Assembly (NCBI GenBank): GCA_038232215.1
Contig: JBBSIG010000033.1
Span: forward strand, 1 to 16,475
Reading direction: 5' to 3'
Source: JBBSIG01 sp038232215
GTDB lineage: Bacteria; Actinomycetota; Thermoleophilia; Gaiellales; Gaiellaceae
Length of the DNA: 16,475 bases
The notes under the pieces: generated by a model
The model's database searches: none
Seen by the model: the letters and a program-made list of their open reading frames with translations, nothing else
What the model was told of the DNA's origin: nothing
Translations under genes and position numbers: made by a program
Part shown: piece after piece, positions 1 to 7,948 of the stretch
Layout of the letters: each line of letters begins with the position of its first letter
Position numbering within the stretch: the first letter of the stretch is position 1

Positions 1-57
1 GACATCGCCCGCCCGACAAGCCTCTCCGAAGCCTCGCCTAACGAACGGTCGGGGCTA

Positions 58-441
58 GTGATGATCGCGGCCCTGCTGGTGATGGCAGCCGTCACCGCTA
101 CGGCCGCCCCGGCCGCGGGCGTGAGCCCAGCTCAGCTCGCCCAGGCGGGCTGGAGCTGTTTCCTCCCGCCGTCCTTCAACCCCAACGTCCACTGCGCGCC
201 ACCCGGGCAGCTGGAGGGTGTCGTCTCCGGTAAGGCAGCAGCGGCGACGTTCCTCGCCTTCAGGACAGATGATCTGACCTCCGAGAACGCGCCGTTCCTC
301 GGCACGGAGAGGCTCATCCGCGGAGACCTCTTCCACGGTCAGCCGTGTCCAACCGACCCGCCGAGCTACCAATACAGCTGGCTCTACCCGCGGTTCGGCT
401 GGGACTACTACATCTGCCACACCTTCGACAGCCCATGGTGA
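58..441 (+). CDS. Small exported Cys-containing protein, unknown function
   Basis: I do not recognise a family. The 127-residue product begins with a hydrophobic, Ala-rich stretch (about residues 3-20) followed by AAPAAG, which fits a signal peptide. The mature part is rich in aromatic residues and Pro and has four cysteines (about residues 34, 46, 97 and 119), enough for two disulfides outside the membrane. The start is uncertain: GTG at 58 and ATG at 61 are both possible and neither has a clear Shine-Dalgarno. The frame stays open to base 1 and upstream codons would add an Arg before the hydrophobic core, so the true start may lie outside the window. The gene converges on the long minus-strand operon, with a hairpin (509-532) between them. 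Coding status is supported by its composition, which is unlike the Arg/Pro-rich shadow frames nearby. Confidence 0.55.
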   Translation: MMIAALLVMAAVTATAAPAAGVSPAQLAQAGWSCFLPPSFNPNVHCAPPGQLEGVVSGKAAAATFLAFRTDDLTSENAPFLGTERLIRGDLFHGQPCPTDPPSYQYSWLYPRFGWDYYICHTFDSPW

Positions 442-508
442 CGTACTCCGACGCTGCGCGTCTGCAAGGTCTCACGACAAACGGGAGATGGGAGGGCTGA
501 TCGTGACT

Positions 509-532
509 GCGCCTCCGGGGCGCCGGAGGCGC
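509..532. terminator. Perfect GC-rich hairpin between convergent genes
   Basis: GCGCCTCCGG at 509-518 pairs perfectly with CCGGAGGCGC at 523-532 across a four-base loop. It lies in the 129-base gap between the ends of the exported-protein gene (441) and the PRC-barrel gene (571), which converge. Its position and symmetry suggest a bidirectional intrinsic terminator. There is no real T tract on either side, only a modestly T-containing ggtcttcg on the plus side. This is common in GC-rich actinobacteria but leaves the termination mechanism unproven. Confidence 0.6.
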
Positions 533-570
533 GGTCTTCGTCGCCTCCTCCGCGTGCTGCACCTAGGCCC

Positions 571-1017
571 CTAAGCGGCCGAGGCGTTCCCCTTCCGGCG
601 GGCGATCCGGACGCCGCCGTCGAAGGGGATGCAATGCTTCTCGCCGCCTCGAGCGACGACGAGCCCGAGGACGGCGCCGTCCGAGCCGAGCAGCACGTCC
701 TGCAGCGCCCCGAGCTGCTCGCTCCCGCGCTCGACCGCGGCTCCGAGCAGCGCGCGCAGCCCATCGCCGCGCTTGCGATAGAAGGACGGCTCGGCTCCTC
801 CGAGGAGCATAAGCGCCGAGCCGACGCCGATCTCGCGCTCGCGAATCCTGGCCGCCTGCACCGGCAGGAAACGGCTCGTCCCGTCCGAGCAGGCGACCTC
901 GAACCCGAGCGCCCGTCGGCCTTCGAGGTCGAGCACGAGATCGAGCGGCCGCCCGAGCGGCTTGCCGTGCGCGAGCACGGGAGCCCGGAGCAGGCCGGTC
1001 GCGGAGAGGCCCTTCAT
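571..1017 (-). CDS. PRC-barrel-like duplicated domain protein
   Basis: The 148-residue protein appears to contain two copies of a PRC-barrel-like beta fold. The first (about residues 18-60) has a GKPLGRPLDLVLD strand and a later FLPVQAARI edge. The second (about residues 95-140) has LGALQDVLLGSDGAVLGLVV followed by CIPFDGGVRI. PRC-barrel proteins are small beta modules found in ribosome maturation factors, photosynthetic reaction centres and many uncharacterised actinobacterial proteins, so no specific role can be given. The open frame runs further upstream, but I chose ATG at 1017 because AGAAGGTG sits six bases before it and because the longer frame would overlap the pcm gene, which ends at 1055. 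It is the last gene of the minus-strand operon, 37 bases after pcm, and is followed by the hairpin at 509-532. Confidence 0.7.
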   Translation of the reverse strand: MKGLSATGLLRAPVLAHGKPLGRPLDLVLDLEGRRALGFEVACSDGTSRFLPVQAARIREREIGVGSALMLLGGAEPSFYRKRGDGLRALLGAAVERGSEQLGALQDVLLGSDGAVLGLVVARGGEKHCIPFDGGVRIARRKGNASAA

Positions 1018-1054
1018 CGGCTGCACCTTCTGCCCGCCGAGGACCGGGCCAAAC

Positions 1055-1693
1055 TCAGCCGCCCTCGAAGCCCTCCTCGCCGAGCAGGGGGACGAACCGG
1101 CACCGGACCGAGCGCACGGTCGCCGGCCCCTCGGGGCTCCGCACGACCAGCTGGAGCTCCTGATCGAGCCTGCGTCCCACCGGCACCACCAGCCGACCGC
1201 GCACGCCGAGCTGCTCGTACAGGGTTCGCGGCAGACTGGGCGCCGCTGCCGCGATCGCGACGGCGGCGAACGGTGCGCACTCCGGCACACCGAGCGTGCC
1301 GTCGCCGACTCGAACGTCGACGCTTCCGTAACCGGCCCTCGCGAGGCTCTGCTCCGCGCGCCGCGCCAGCGCCGGGATCCGCTCGATGGAGAAGACCTCG
1401 GCGCCGAGCTCGGCGAGGACGGCCGCCTGGTAACCGGACCCCGTGCCGACGTCGAGCACGCGCTCTCCCGGGCGGATGCCGAGCGCCTCGCAGATGCGGG
1501 CGACCATGTAGGGCTGCGAGATGGTCTGGCCGGAGCCGATCGGCAGCGCCGCATCGTCGTAGGCGCGCCCGCAGAGCCTCTCGGGGACGAACAGCTCGCG
1601 CGGTACGCGCTCCATCGCGGCGAGCACGCGCTCGTCCTCGATCCCGCGCCGGCGCAGCTGCCGCTCGACCATCTCCGCGCGCTCCGAGCTCAT
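1055..1693 (-). CDS. pcm: Protein-L-isoaspartate O-methyltransferase
   Basis: This SAM-dependent methyltransferase (EC 2.1.1.77) methylates isoaspartyl residues formed by spontaneous protein damage, starting their repair in the cytoplasm. The 212 residues match the usual family length. The family hallmark around IGSGQTISQPYMVA is at about residues 52-65. SAM-binding motif I, VLDVGTGSGYQ, is at 79-89, a GDGTLG..E.APF segment follows, and the C-terminus has the typical RFVPLLGEEGF. The ATG overlaps the stop of the upstream phosphodiesterase gene by one base (TGATG), so the two are very likely translationally coupled. The gene sits near the end of a long operon headed by a TetR regulator, an uncommon setting for a repair enzyme. 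In many bacteria pcm neighbours surE, which is absent here. Identification is firm; why it is in this operon is unknown. Confidence 0.93.
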   Translation of the reverse strand: MSSERAEMVERQLRRRGIEDERVLAAMERVPRELFVPERLCGRAYDDAALPIGSGQTISQPYMVARICEALGIRPGERVLDVGTGSGYQAAVLAELGAEVFSIERIPALARRAEQSLARAGYGSVDVRVGDGTLGVPECAPFAAVAIAAAAPSLPRTLYEQLGVRGRLVVPVGRRLDQELQLVVRSPEGPATVRSVRCRFVPLLGEEGFEGG

Positions 1694-3171
1694 CAGGGGG
1701 AGAGGTCGTGGGCCGGGCGCCCGGAGCGCGCTTCCGCCACCACCGGGCGCGCGTACGACGGCAGCGCGACGTCGAAGTGAGAGAGCACGAGCGGCATAAC
1801 GTCGACGATGCTCCGCGGCCGCCCTCGCAGACCGACGGTGAGCATCGGCACCTCGGAGTCGCCGGCCGCGAGCGAGCCGTGGCTACCCCCTCCCGCATGG
1901 TGTCGCCCGGCGAGGTCCGCGAACTCGTAGCCCGGCGCCGCGGAGACGAGCACCTCCCCCGCGTTCGGGTTGTGCAGGGCGGCCCAGGCGCGCGCGAGCC
2001 CGTCGGGAAAGCCGAGCACGGCCTCGTCGCCGCTCGTCGCGAAGCCCTCGCCCCCGGGCGCGAAGCGCAGCTCCTCTCCCTCCCGGCGCGCACACGCCTC
2101 CTCGCCCTCGCGGAAGAGGACGACCTCCGCCGCGGGGTCGTCGTCGAGCCGCTCGGCCAGGTCGCGCGCCCCGAGTCGGCAGCCGGGCAGCGCGTACAGC
2201 ATCCCGGCCCGGTTCGACGCCGTGACGACGACCTCGCCGAGGAGGTCGGCGAACGAGCTCTCGAGCGTCGCGGGTCGGTCGACCCGGGTCTGGCCGTGGT
2301 CGGAGCAGAGGACGACGGCGTAGCGCTCGACGAACTCGTCGGACCCGCCCGCCGCCTCCATCAGCGCGCCGATCGCGCGGTCGCTGCGCTCGAGTGCCTC
2401 GTGCGCGCCGTCGGGCCCCGACAGGTGCGAGGCGAAGTCGTAGTCGGGCAGGTAGAAGACGAGCAGGTCGAAACCGTCCCGCGTCACCAGCCAACGACCG
2501 ACGGCGGCCGCGTACGCGTCGACAGACCCCGCGAAGCGCGAGCGGATCGAGAGCGGCGCGCCGGTCTCGTCCGACTCGAACAGGTTGAAGAAGAAGAAGC
2601 GCTTCGGCCCGTAGGCCGGCTTCGTCAGCCCGCGCACGGTCGGCAGGTGCCGCGTGCGGCCGCGGTAGCAGGTGATGTTGACCGCGGCGGTGGTGAGGCC
2701 CGCGTCCTCGAGCGCCTCGTAGACGGTCACGGCCTCGGTGCCGAGATGCTCCGCGTTCAGGTTGAAGATCGTGTCGAGCAGGGAGCGCGTGAGGCCCGCC
2801 GCGAGGACGGCACCGAACGACGAGCCGTACTCGACCAGCCGTTGCCGGTCGCGGTCCCACCAGACGAGATGCGGTATCCGGTGCACGTCCTGGTGCGCGC
2901 CCGTCGCGAGCGACGCGAGACAGACGGGCGTGAGCGAGGGGAAGGTCGAGACGGCGCGCCCGTAGCTCCCCCTCGCGAAGAGATAGGAGAGGGCGGGCAG
3001 GCGGTCTGTCTCGACGGCTGCCTCGAGCATCGACGGGGTCAGCCCGTCGATGACGATCAGGACGACGCCCGAGCGCCCGGAGCCCCCACCCGAGTCGGTC
3101 CGGCGAGGTTGCGGGTCGGAGCCGTCGGCGCTCGTCGGAGGCGGACGATCGGTCGAAGGAGGATCGGTCAC
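1693..3171 (-). CDS. Alkaline phosphatase superfamily phosphodiesterase (NPP-like)
   Basis: The 492-residue protein has the core of the type I phosphodiesterase/nucleotide pyrophosphatase group of the alkaline phosphatase superfamily. Visible probable metal and catalytic residues are D42 in LIVIDGLTP, T81 in TFPSLTPVCLASLATG (probable nucleophile), D245 and H249 in YDFASH, D291-H292 in CSDHGQT, and H431 in GGGSHGSL. This two-zinc set supports hydrolysis of a phosphoester or phosphodiester, but the substrate cannot be read from the sequence. Residues 1-35 are a low-complexity Pro/Ser/Asp-rich leader with no signal peptide, so the enzyme appears cytoplasmic unless the start is wrong. The start is GTG at 3171, three bases after the stop of the membrane-protein gene, without a strong ribosome binding site, so coupled translation is likely. 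It overlaps pcm by one base. Confidence 0.85.
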   Translation of the reverse strand: MTDPPSTDRPPPTSADGSDPQPRRTDSGGGSGRSGVVLIVIDGLTPSMLEAAVETDRLPALSYLFARGSYGRAVSTFPSLTPVCLASLATGAHQDVHRIPHLVWWDRDRQRLVEYGSSFGAVLAAGLTRSLLDTIFNLNAEHLGTEAVTVYEALEDAGLTTAAVNITCYRGRTRHLPTVRGLTKPAYGPKRFFFFNLFESDETGAPLSIRSRFAGSVDAYAAAVGRWLVTRDGFDLLVFYLPDYDFASHLSGPDGAHEALERSDRAIGALMEAAGGSDEFVERYAVVLCSDHGQTRVDRPATLESSFADLLGEVVVTASNRAGMLYALPGCRLGARDLAERLDDDPAAEVVLFREGEEACARREGEELRFAPGGEGFATSGDEAVLGFPDGLARAWAALHNPNAGEVLVSAAPGYEFADLAGRHHAGGGSHGSLAAGDSEVPMLTVGLRGRPRSIVDVMPLVLSHFDVALPSYARPVVAEARSGRPAHDLSP

Positions 3172-3174
3172 CCG

Positions 3175-3594
3175 TCAGTCGCGGGCGAGACTGCGAAGCC
3201 CGGCGTAGCGCTCGGGCGCGCGGCGGCGCAGGCGGGCCGCGAGAGCCGGTGCGGCGAGAGCCTCCACGTAGCCGAGCACCGGCACGAACGCGAGGGCGCC
3301 GAGCACGATTCCGGCCAGGCCGACGAGCGCCGCGGTGCCGCCCCGCGTCCCGCCTCCGCGCAGCGCGCCGCGCACGAGTTGTGCCGCCCCGGCCGCCCCC
3401 GCGAGCCCGCCGAGGCCGCCGCCGAGCGCCTCGTCCCAGGTCTCGATCAGGAAGCCGGCTCCGACTCCGAGCGCGGCGCCGACCGCGAGTGCCGCCACGA
3501 GCCCTGCCCGCGAGGCCGCGAGCAAGCCCGCGACGAGGGCGCCGATGCCCACGCCGAGTCCCACCGACACGCCGATCCAGTACCAGTCCGCCAC
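3175..3594 (-). CDS. Small Gly/Ala-rich integral membrane protein
   Basis: I do not recognise a named family. The 139-residue product is strongly hydrophobic, with likely membrane segments at about residues 5-27, 30-50, 57-75 and 88-112, glycine-zipper-like GxxxG spacing and a basic C-terminal tail (LRRRAPERYAGLRSLARD) that probably faces the cytoplasm. It starts at GTG 3594; no stronger start is visible and the ribosome binding site is weak. The stop is three bases from the phosphodiesterase start, so the pair is probably co-translated and may act together at the membrane. The 97 bases between the E2 stop and this start are the longest gap inside the minus-strand run, so an internal promoter there is possible, though I cannot point to a clear one. 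Confidence 0.65.
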   Translation of the reverse strand: MADWYWIGVSVGLGVGIGALVAGLLAASRAGLVAALAVGAALGVGAGFLIETWDEALGGGLGGLAGAAGAAQLVRGALRGGGTRGGTAALVGLAGIVLGALAFVPVLGYVEALAAPALAARLRRRAPERYAGLRSLARD

Positions 3595-3691
3595 ACGTCG
3601 AAGTGTAGCCCCGCCTTCCCCCTCCTCCGGGGCGCCTGGAGCTCCGGGTGACGATGCGTCGGCCCTTCGGACGTGGGAGGGACTCCCTTCG

Positions 3692-4780
3692 CTACCCGCC
3701 CACTTCCAGACGACGGATCACGGCCAGCGTGAACGCCGCCGCGCGCGCGCCGTCGACAACCCGGTGGTCGAAGGTCGTCGACACGTTGCCCAGCTGCCGG
3801 ACGACGATCTCCCCCTCGCGCACGGCCGGCCGGGGCGCGACGCGGTGCAGGCCGAGGATCCCGACCTCGGGATGGTTCACGAGCGGGGTCACGAGGAGGC
3901 CTCCGAGCTTGCCGGCGCTCGTGACCGTGAAGGTCGAGCCCCGTAGCTCGTGCGGGGCCAGCTCGCCGGCGCGGGCGGCGTCGGCGAGACGCCGGGTCTC
4001 GGCCTCGAGCTCGTCGAGCGAGGCGGTGTCGCATCCTCGCACGACCGGGACGACGAGACCCTGCTCGGTCTGCACCGCGAGCCCGAGGTCGTAACGGTCG
4101 AGGAGGACGATCTCGTCACCCTCGAGGCGCGCGTTCAGCTCCGGGAACTCCCGGAGCGCCGCCGCCGTCGCCTGCAGGGCCAGGGGCACGAGCCGGCTGA
4201 CGTCGACCCCCGTGAAGTCGCACTCCTCCACGAACGTGACCGCCGGCACCTCTCGGTGCGATCGGGTCAGGTGCTCGACGATCTTCCGGCGCACGCCGCG
4301 AACCGGCTCCCGCCGGCCCTCGCGGGCGGTCCCCGGAGTACCCGCTCCGCGCACGTCGCCCTCCGTGATCCGCCCCTGCGGCCCGGTTCCCACGAGGGCG
4401 CCGAGGTCGACGCCGAGCTCCTGCGCGAGCCGGCGGACCAGGGGCGTCGCGCGCCCGCGGGCCGCCGCCGGGTCGGAGGGTGCGGCCCGGGTGGCGGCAA
4501 CCTCCGAGCGCGGCTGCTCCGCCTCCGGAGGCTCCAGCCCACCGTCGTCGCCGATCACCACGAGCACGGTCCCGACCGGAACCACCGCGCCCGCCGGGAC
4601 GAGGATGCTCGCGACCGTCCCGCCCGCCGGCGAGGGGATCTCGACCGTCGTCTTGTCGGTCTGGATCTCCACGAGCGGATCGTCCTCGCCGATCTCCTGG
4701 CCCTCGGCCACGAGCCAGCGGGCGACCTCGCCCTCGGTCAGCCCCTCGCCGAGATCGGGCAGCTTGAACCGGTACGCCAT
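3692..4780 (-). CDS. bkdC: 2-oxoacid dehydrogenase E2 (dihydrolipoyl acyltransferase)
   Basis: This is the E2 core of a 2-oxoacid dehydrogenase complex. It transfers the acyl group made by E1 from its swinging lipoyl arm to CoA. The 362 residues show a single lipoyl domain (1-77) with the modified lysine K43 in EIQTDKTTVEIP. A peripheral-subunit-binding domain follows (about 111-143, TPLVRRLAQELGVDL...GRITEGDV), after a short Ala/Pro linker, and then a catalytic domain with H339 and D343 in the FDHRVVDG motif. It is compact, with one lipoyl domain and a short linker. Organisation and length fit branched-chain-type E2 better than multi-lipoyl pyruvate E2, but specificity cannot be assigned, so the symbol is provisional. 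ATG 4780 lies three bases after the amidase-family stop. E1-alpha and E1-beta are two genes upstream. No E3 gene is present. Confidence 0.92.
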   Translation of the reverse strand: MAYRFKLPDLGEGLTEGEVARWLVAEGQEIGEDDPLVEIQTDKTTVEIPSPAGGTVASILVPAGAVVPVGTVLVVIGDDGGLEPPEAEQPRSEVAATRAAPSDPAAARGRATPLVRRLAQELGVDLGALVGTGPQGRITEGDVRGAGTPGTAREGRREPVRGVRRKIVEHLTRSHREVPAVTFVEECDFTGVDVSRLVPLALQATAAALREFPELNARLEGDEIVLLDRYDLGLAVQTEQGLVVPVVRGCDTASLDELEAETRRLADAARAGELAPHELRGSTFTVTSAGKLGGLLVTPLVNHPEVGILGLHRVAPRPAVREGEIVVRQLGNVSTTFDHRVVDGARAAAFTLAVIRRLEVGG

Positions 4781-4783
4781 GCC

Positions 4784-5791
4784 TCAGATTGTCGCCGAGC
4801 CGAGCGCCCCGTGCGGGAGCACCGCGTGGACGCCGCGGACGCCGTTCACGAGCTGCGTGACGCGGAGATCGACGACGACGCTCGCGAGCGCGAGCGCCTC
4901 CCGACGGCCGAGCCCGTGCTCCCGGCCCATCAGCTCCAGCATCGCGTCGACCGCCACGGCCGCCGCCTCGTCGAGGTCCTCGTCGAAGCCGAGCGTGACC
5001 CAGGCCGCGTCCGTGCGCGCCACCGGGGTCGTCAGCCGCAGGTCCTCGCGGACGTCGAGAGTCAGCTCGGCGCGCTCGAGCGGGCACTCGATCGCGAGCT
5101 GCGACACCTCGCCGTCGCCTTGCCGCGCGTGCCCGTCGCCGGCGGAGAAGAGCGCGCCGTCGACCGGGATGGGGAGGTAGAGGGTCGTCCCGGCCACGAG
5201 CTCGGTGCAGTCGAGGTTGCCGCCGTACGGGCGCGGAGGTATCGTCGCGTGGACGCCCGCCTCGGCTGGGGGCATGCCGAGCACGCCCAGAAAAGGCCGG
5301 AGCTCGACCCTATGCCCGTGCTGATCTCGCGCCACGCCCGCGTCGGCGTCGAGCTCCCAGACGAGCAGGCACTCCGCGCCCTCCGAGACGCCGAGCCGCT
5401 CGTTCAGCGGGGTGCGGGCGCCGCCGGCCGTCGTCAGCCCGTAGGGCCCGACGCGGAGTGTCTCGATCCGGATCGTGAGCGTCTGCCCCGTCCTCACGCC
5501 CCGCACCTCGATCGGCCCCACGAGCGCGTGCCCAGCGTCGAGCTCCGGGTCACGAGGCTCGAGCTGCCGGCGGCCGGAGCCGTCGAGGGCGGGCGGCTCG
5601 AGTCCCCAGCCCGCATCGAGCGTCGAGAACCCGATCGTGTCGCCGGGCTCGACCGTCAGGACGGGTGCGAGCTCACGCGAGAAGTGCCCGTGCAGCGTCC
5701 TCCGCTCGAGCGGCAGCTCGTGGATCACCGCGGGTGCCTTCGAGCGGCGGACCGGCAGGGTCTGACCCTGGTTGCCGGCCGGCGCGGACAC
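4784..5791 (-). CDS. Acetamidase/formamidase family protein
   Basis: The 335-residue protein matches the FmdA/AmdA family, zinc-type amidases that release ammonia from short amides such as formamide or acetamide. Family landmarks in order are an N-terminal HGHFSRELAPVLTVEPGDTI, GPIEVRGVRTGQTL, PPRPYGGNLDC and IPVDGALFSAGDGHARQGDGEV (about residues 210-235). The last carries the His/Asp/Glu cluster expected at the metal site. Many relatives are uncharacterised and may act on other amides. The listed start is GTG 5791; GTG at 5728 would remove a 21-residue leader that looks unconserved. The gene is inserted between E1-beta and E2, only three bases before E2, so its product is probably tied to the same pathway. 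An aryl amide such as phenylacetamide is an attractive guess given the paa genes, but that is inference. Confidence 0.85.
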   Translation of the reverse strand: MSAPAGNQGQTLPVRRSKAPAVIHELPLERRTLHGHFSRELAPVLTVEPGDTIGFSTLDAGWGLEPPALDGSGRRQLEPRDPELDAGHALVGPIEVRGVRTGQTLTIRIETLRVGPYGLTTAGGARTPLNERLGVSEGAECLLVWELDADAGVARDQHGHRVELRPFLGVLGMPPAEAGVHATIPPRPYGGNLDCTELVAGTTLYLPIPVDGALFSAGDGHARQGDGEVSQLAIECPLERAELTLDVREDLRLTTPVARTDAAWVTLGFDEDLDEAAAVAVDAMLELMGREHGLGRREALALASVVVDLRVTQLVNGVRGVHAVLPHGALGSATI

Positions 5792-5846
5792 GTCGATCGT
5801 GCCGAGAGCGTGCCGATCCGTCCACAGAGCCGGCCGCGACGCACCC

Positions 5847-6815
5847 TCAGAACTCGAGCAGCTTCCGCGCCGCGTCGACTACGCGCTCGACGGACGGCAT
5901 GTAGAGATCCTCGATCGCCCAGTAGGGGTACGGCACGTCGTAGCCCGTCACGCGCATGACGGGAGCCCGCAAGTCGAGGATCGCCTTCTCCGCGAGAACG
6001 GCGGCAAGCTCGGCGGCGTAGCCACAGGTGCGGGGTGCCTCCTGCACGATCACGACGCGCCCCGTCTTCGCCGCCGTCGCGAGCAGGGCCTCCTCGTCGA
6101 GCGGTTTCAGCGTCCGGATGTCGAGCACCTCCACGCTCGCGTCGAGCCGCTCCGCGGCGCGCTCGCAGACCCCGAGCATCGCGCCGTAGGCGACGAGGGT
6201 GAGGTCGTCGCCCTCGCGGGCCAGCCGCGCCTCGCCGAGCGGGACGACGTGCTCGCCCTCCGGCACCTCCCCGCGCGCCGTCCGGTAGACGAGCTTCGGC
6301 TCGAGCAGGACAACGGGGTCCGGGTCTCGAATCGCCGCGGCGAGCAGTCCCTTCGCATCCGCGGGCGTCGAGGGGATCGCCACCTTCACCCCCGGCGTGT
6401 GCACGTAGTAGGTCTCGGGCGAGTCGTCGTGCAGCTCCGGCGCCCGCACCCCACCGCCGTACGGCATCCGGATCGTGAGCGGAAACTCCATCTGCCCGCG
6501 CGTCCGCCAGCGGTACCGGCCCACGTGCGTGATCAGCTGGTCGAGGCACGGGTACGAGAACGCGTCGTACTGCATCTCGCAGACGGGCCGCCATCCAGCC
6601 ATGCAGAGGCCGACGGCAGTGCCGAGAATGCCCGCCTCGGCGAGCGGCGTGTCGATGCAGCGGTCGGCGCCGAAGCGCTCGCGCAGGCCGGCGGTCGCCC
6701 GGAAGACGCCGCCCGCCCGGCCCACGTCCTCCCCCAGCACGAGCACCGCCTCATCGCGGGCGAGCTCGGTGTGCAGCGCGTCGTTGACCGCCTCCACGAG
6801 CGTCAGCTCAGCCAT
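5847..6815 (-). CDS. bkdB: 2-oxoacid dehydrogenase E1 component, beta subunit
   Basis: This is the beta subunit of the thiamine-diphosphate-dependent E1, which decarboxylates a 2-oxoacid and passes the acyl group to lipoyl-E2. The 322 residues match the family length almost end to end. TLVEAVNDAL is at the N-terminus and LGEDVG at 28-32. TPLAEAGILGTAVG (56-69) holds E60, the residue that activates the cofactor. HDDSPETYYVHTPGVKV is at 129-145, followed by IPSTPADAKGLL and the C-terminal transketolase-type domain (about 190-322). ATG 6815 has a G-rich GGGGGA stretch seven bases upstream. It lies 48 bases after E1-alpha and 55 bases before the amidase-family gene. The substrate may be branched-chain, pyruvate or aryl 2-oxoacids; the gene symbol is by analogy. 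Confidence 0.93.
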   Translation of the reverse strand: MAELTLVEAVNDALHTELARDEAVLVLGEDVGRAGGVFRATAGLRERFGADRCIDTPLAEAGILGTAVGLCMAGWRPVCEMQYDAFSYPCLDQLITHVGRYRWRTRGQMEFPLTIRMPYGGGVRAPELHDDSPETYYVHTPGVKVAIPSTPADAKGLLAAAIRDPDPVVLLEPKLVYRTARGEVPEGEHVVPLGEARLAREGDDLTLVAYGAMLGVCERAAERLDASVEVLDIRTLKPLDEEALLATAAKTGRVVIVQEAPRTCGYAAELAAVLAEKAILDLRAPVMRVTGYDVPYPYWAIEDLYMPSVERVVDAARKLLEF

Positions 6816-6863
6816 CTGCGTCCCCCGACCTCAGAGGTTCCGTCCCTCGTATCGCTGCTCGCG

Positions 6864-7931
6864 TCACGAGCCAAGGATCCGCCTGAGCTCCGCCAGGTCG
6901 CTCGCGAATGAGGCCGGCGGGTCGGCGAGCGCGTGCTCGAACAGGAGCGCCGCGTCCGGGGCGGGCTCCGCCTCCGCGCGCGTGATCCCCTGCCGCAGGA
7001 CCGCGGTCGCCTCAGCCTTGATCGCCGCGACGAGCTCGTCCGACAGGACGCCGACGCGGCGCAGGTAACCCTCGTAGCGACCGACGCACTCACGCCGCTT
7101 CTCCGCCTCGACCCGCTCGAGGTCGATGTAGGCACGCGGGTCGTCAGCGGTCGCGTGCGGGCCCGCGCGGTAAGTGACCGCCTCCACGAACGTCGGGCCG
7201 CCGCCCGACCGGGCGCGCTCGAGCGCCTCCCGTGTGGTCTCGTAGACCGCGAGCACGTCGCCGCCGTCCACCCGCACGCCGGGGATGCCGTAGCCGGCAG
7301 CCTTGTCGGCGAGCGTCTCGGCCTTCGTCTGGGCTGCGAGCGGAGTCGAGATCGCCCAGCCGTTGTTGTTGCAGAAGAGGACGAGGGGGGCTCCCATGAC
7401 GGCGGCGAAGTTCGCGCCCTCGTGGAAGGCGCCCTCGGACGTGGCGCCGTCGCCGAAATAGACGATCGCGGCCGCGTCCTCGCCCTTCAGCTTCTTGCCC
7501 CAGGCGAGCCCGGCCGCGTGCGGCACCTGCGTCGCGATCGGCACGCAGATGGAGGCGACGTTGTAGTCCGCCGGGTTCCACCAGCCGGCCGGATGGCCCC
7601 GCCACCACGAGAGGACGGCCGACGCCGGGATGCCGCGCAGGAGCCCGATCGCCGACTCGCGGTAGCTCGGGAAGATCCAGTCCTGATCGGCCAGCGCGTG
7701 CACGGAGCCGACCTGCATCGCCTCGTGGTTCCAGAAGATGGCGTAGGTGCCGATGCGGCCCTGGCTGTGGTAGACGACCGAGCGCTCGTCGTAGGTGCGA
7801 AGGAGGACGAGCGAGCGGTAGAGCTCGACGAGCTCCTGCTCGCCGAGGCCCTCGACCTCGCCGTCCGCGACCTGCTCGCCGTCGCCGATCACGCGCCTCA
7901 GGTCGCGGTCGGCAAAGAGAAGCTCGGCCAT
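6864..7931 (-). CDS. bkdA: 2-oxoacid dehydrogenase E1 component, alpha subunit
   Basis: This is the alpha subunit of E1 and carries the thiamine-diphosphate pyrophosphate/Mg site. The cofactor motif begins with GDGATSEGAFHEG at 160-172 and ends with the NNN at 188-190 (CNNNGWAIS). Other family marks are RTYDERS (45-51), the FPSYRESAIGL segment near 87-97, and the loop YRAGPHATADDP at 254-265, which matches the regulated active-site loop of branched-chain E1. The total of 355 residues is normal for stand-alone E1-alpha. The start is ATG 7931, 17 bases after the lipid-kinase stop. The first ~30 residues are poorly conserved and acidic. It heads an E1-alpha, E1-beta, amidase, E2 block within the operon that begins at the TetR gene. 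Confidence 0.93.
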   Translation of the reverse strand: MAELLFADRDLRRVIGDGEQVADGEVEGLGEQELVELYRSLVLLRTYDERSVVYHSQGRIGTYAIFWNHEAMQVGSVHALADQDWIFPSYRESAIGLLRGIPASAVLSWWRGHPAGWWNPADYNVASICVPIATQVPHAAGLAWGKKLKGEDAAAIVYFGDGATSEGAFHEGANFAAVMGAPLVLFCNNNGWAISTPLAAQTKAETLADKAAGYGIPGVRVDGGDVLAVYETTREALERARSGGGPTFVEAVTYRAGPHATADDPRAYIDLERVEAEKRRECVGRYEGYLRRVGVLSDELVAAIKAEATAVLRQGITRAEAEPAPDAALLFEHALADPPASFASDLAELRRILGS

Positions 7932-7948
7932 CCCGCGTCGAATCTAGC

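Noticed and set aside
1018..1554. N-terminal extension of the PRC-barrel frame
   Set aside because: It overlaps pcm, has Ser/Arg-rich shadow composition, and a ribosome site precedes the internal ATG at 1017.
634..3651. A 1005-codon plus-strand open frame
   Set aside because: It is antisense to the PRC-barrel, pcm and phosphodiesterase genes, rich in Arg/Ala/Pro/Glu with no recognisable domain, and is a typical long shadow frame in GC-rich DNA.
3950..5959. A 669-codon plus-strand open frame
   Set aside because: It is antisense to the E2 and amidase-family genes, which have clear catalytic motifs; its own product is Arg/His/Asp-rich and featureless.
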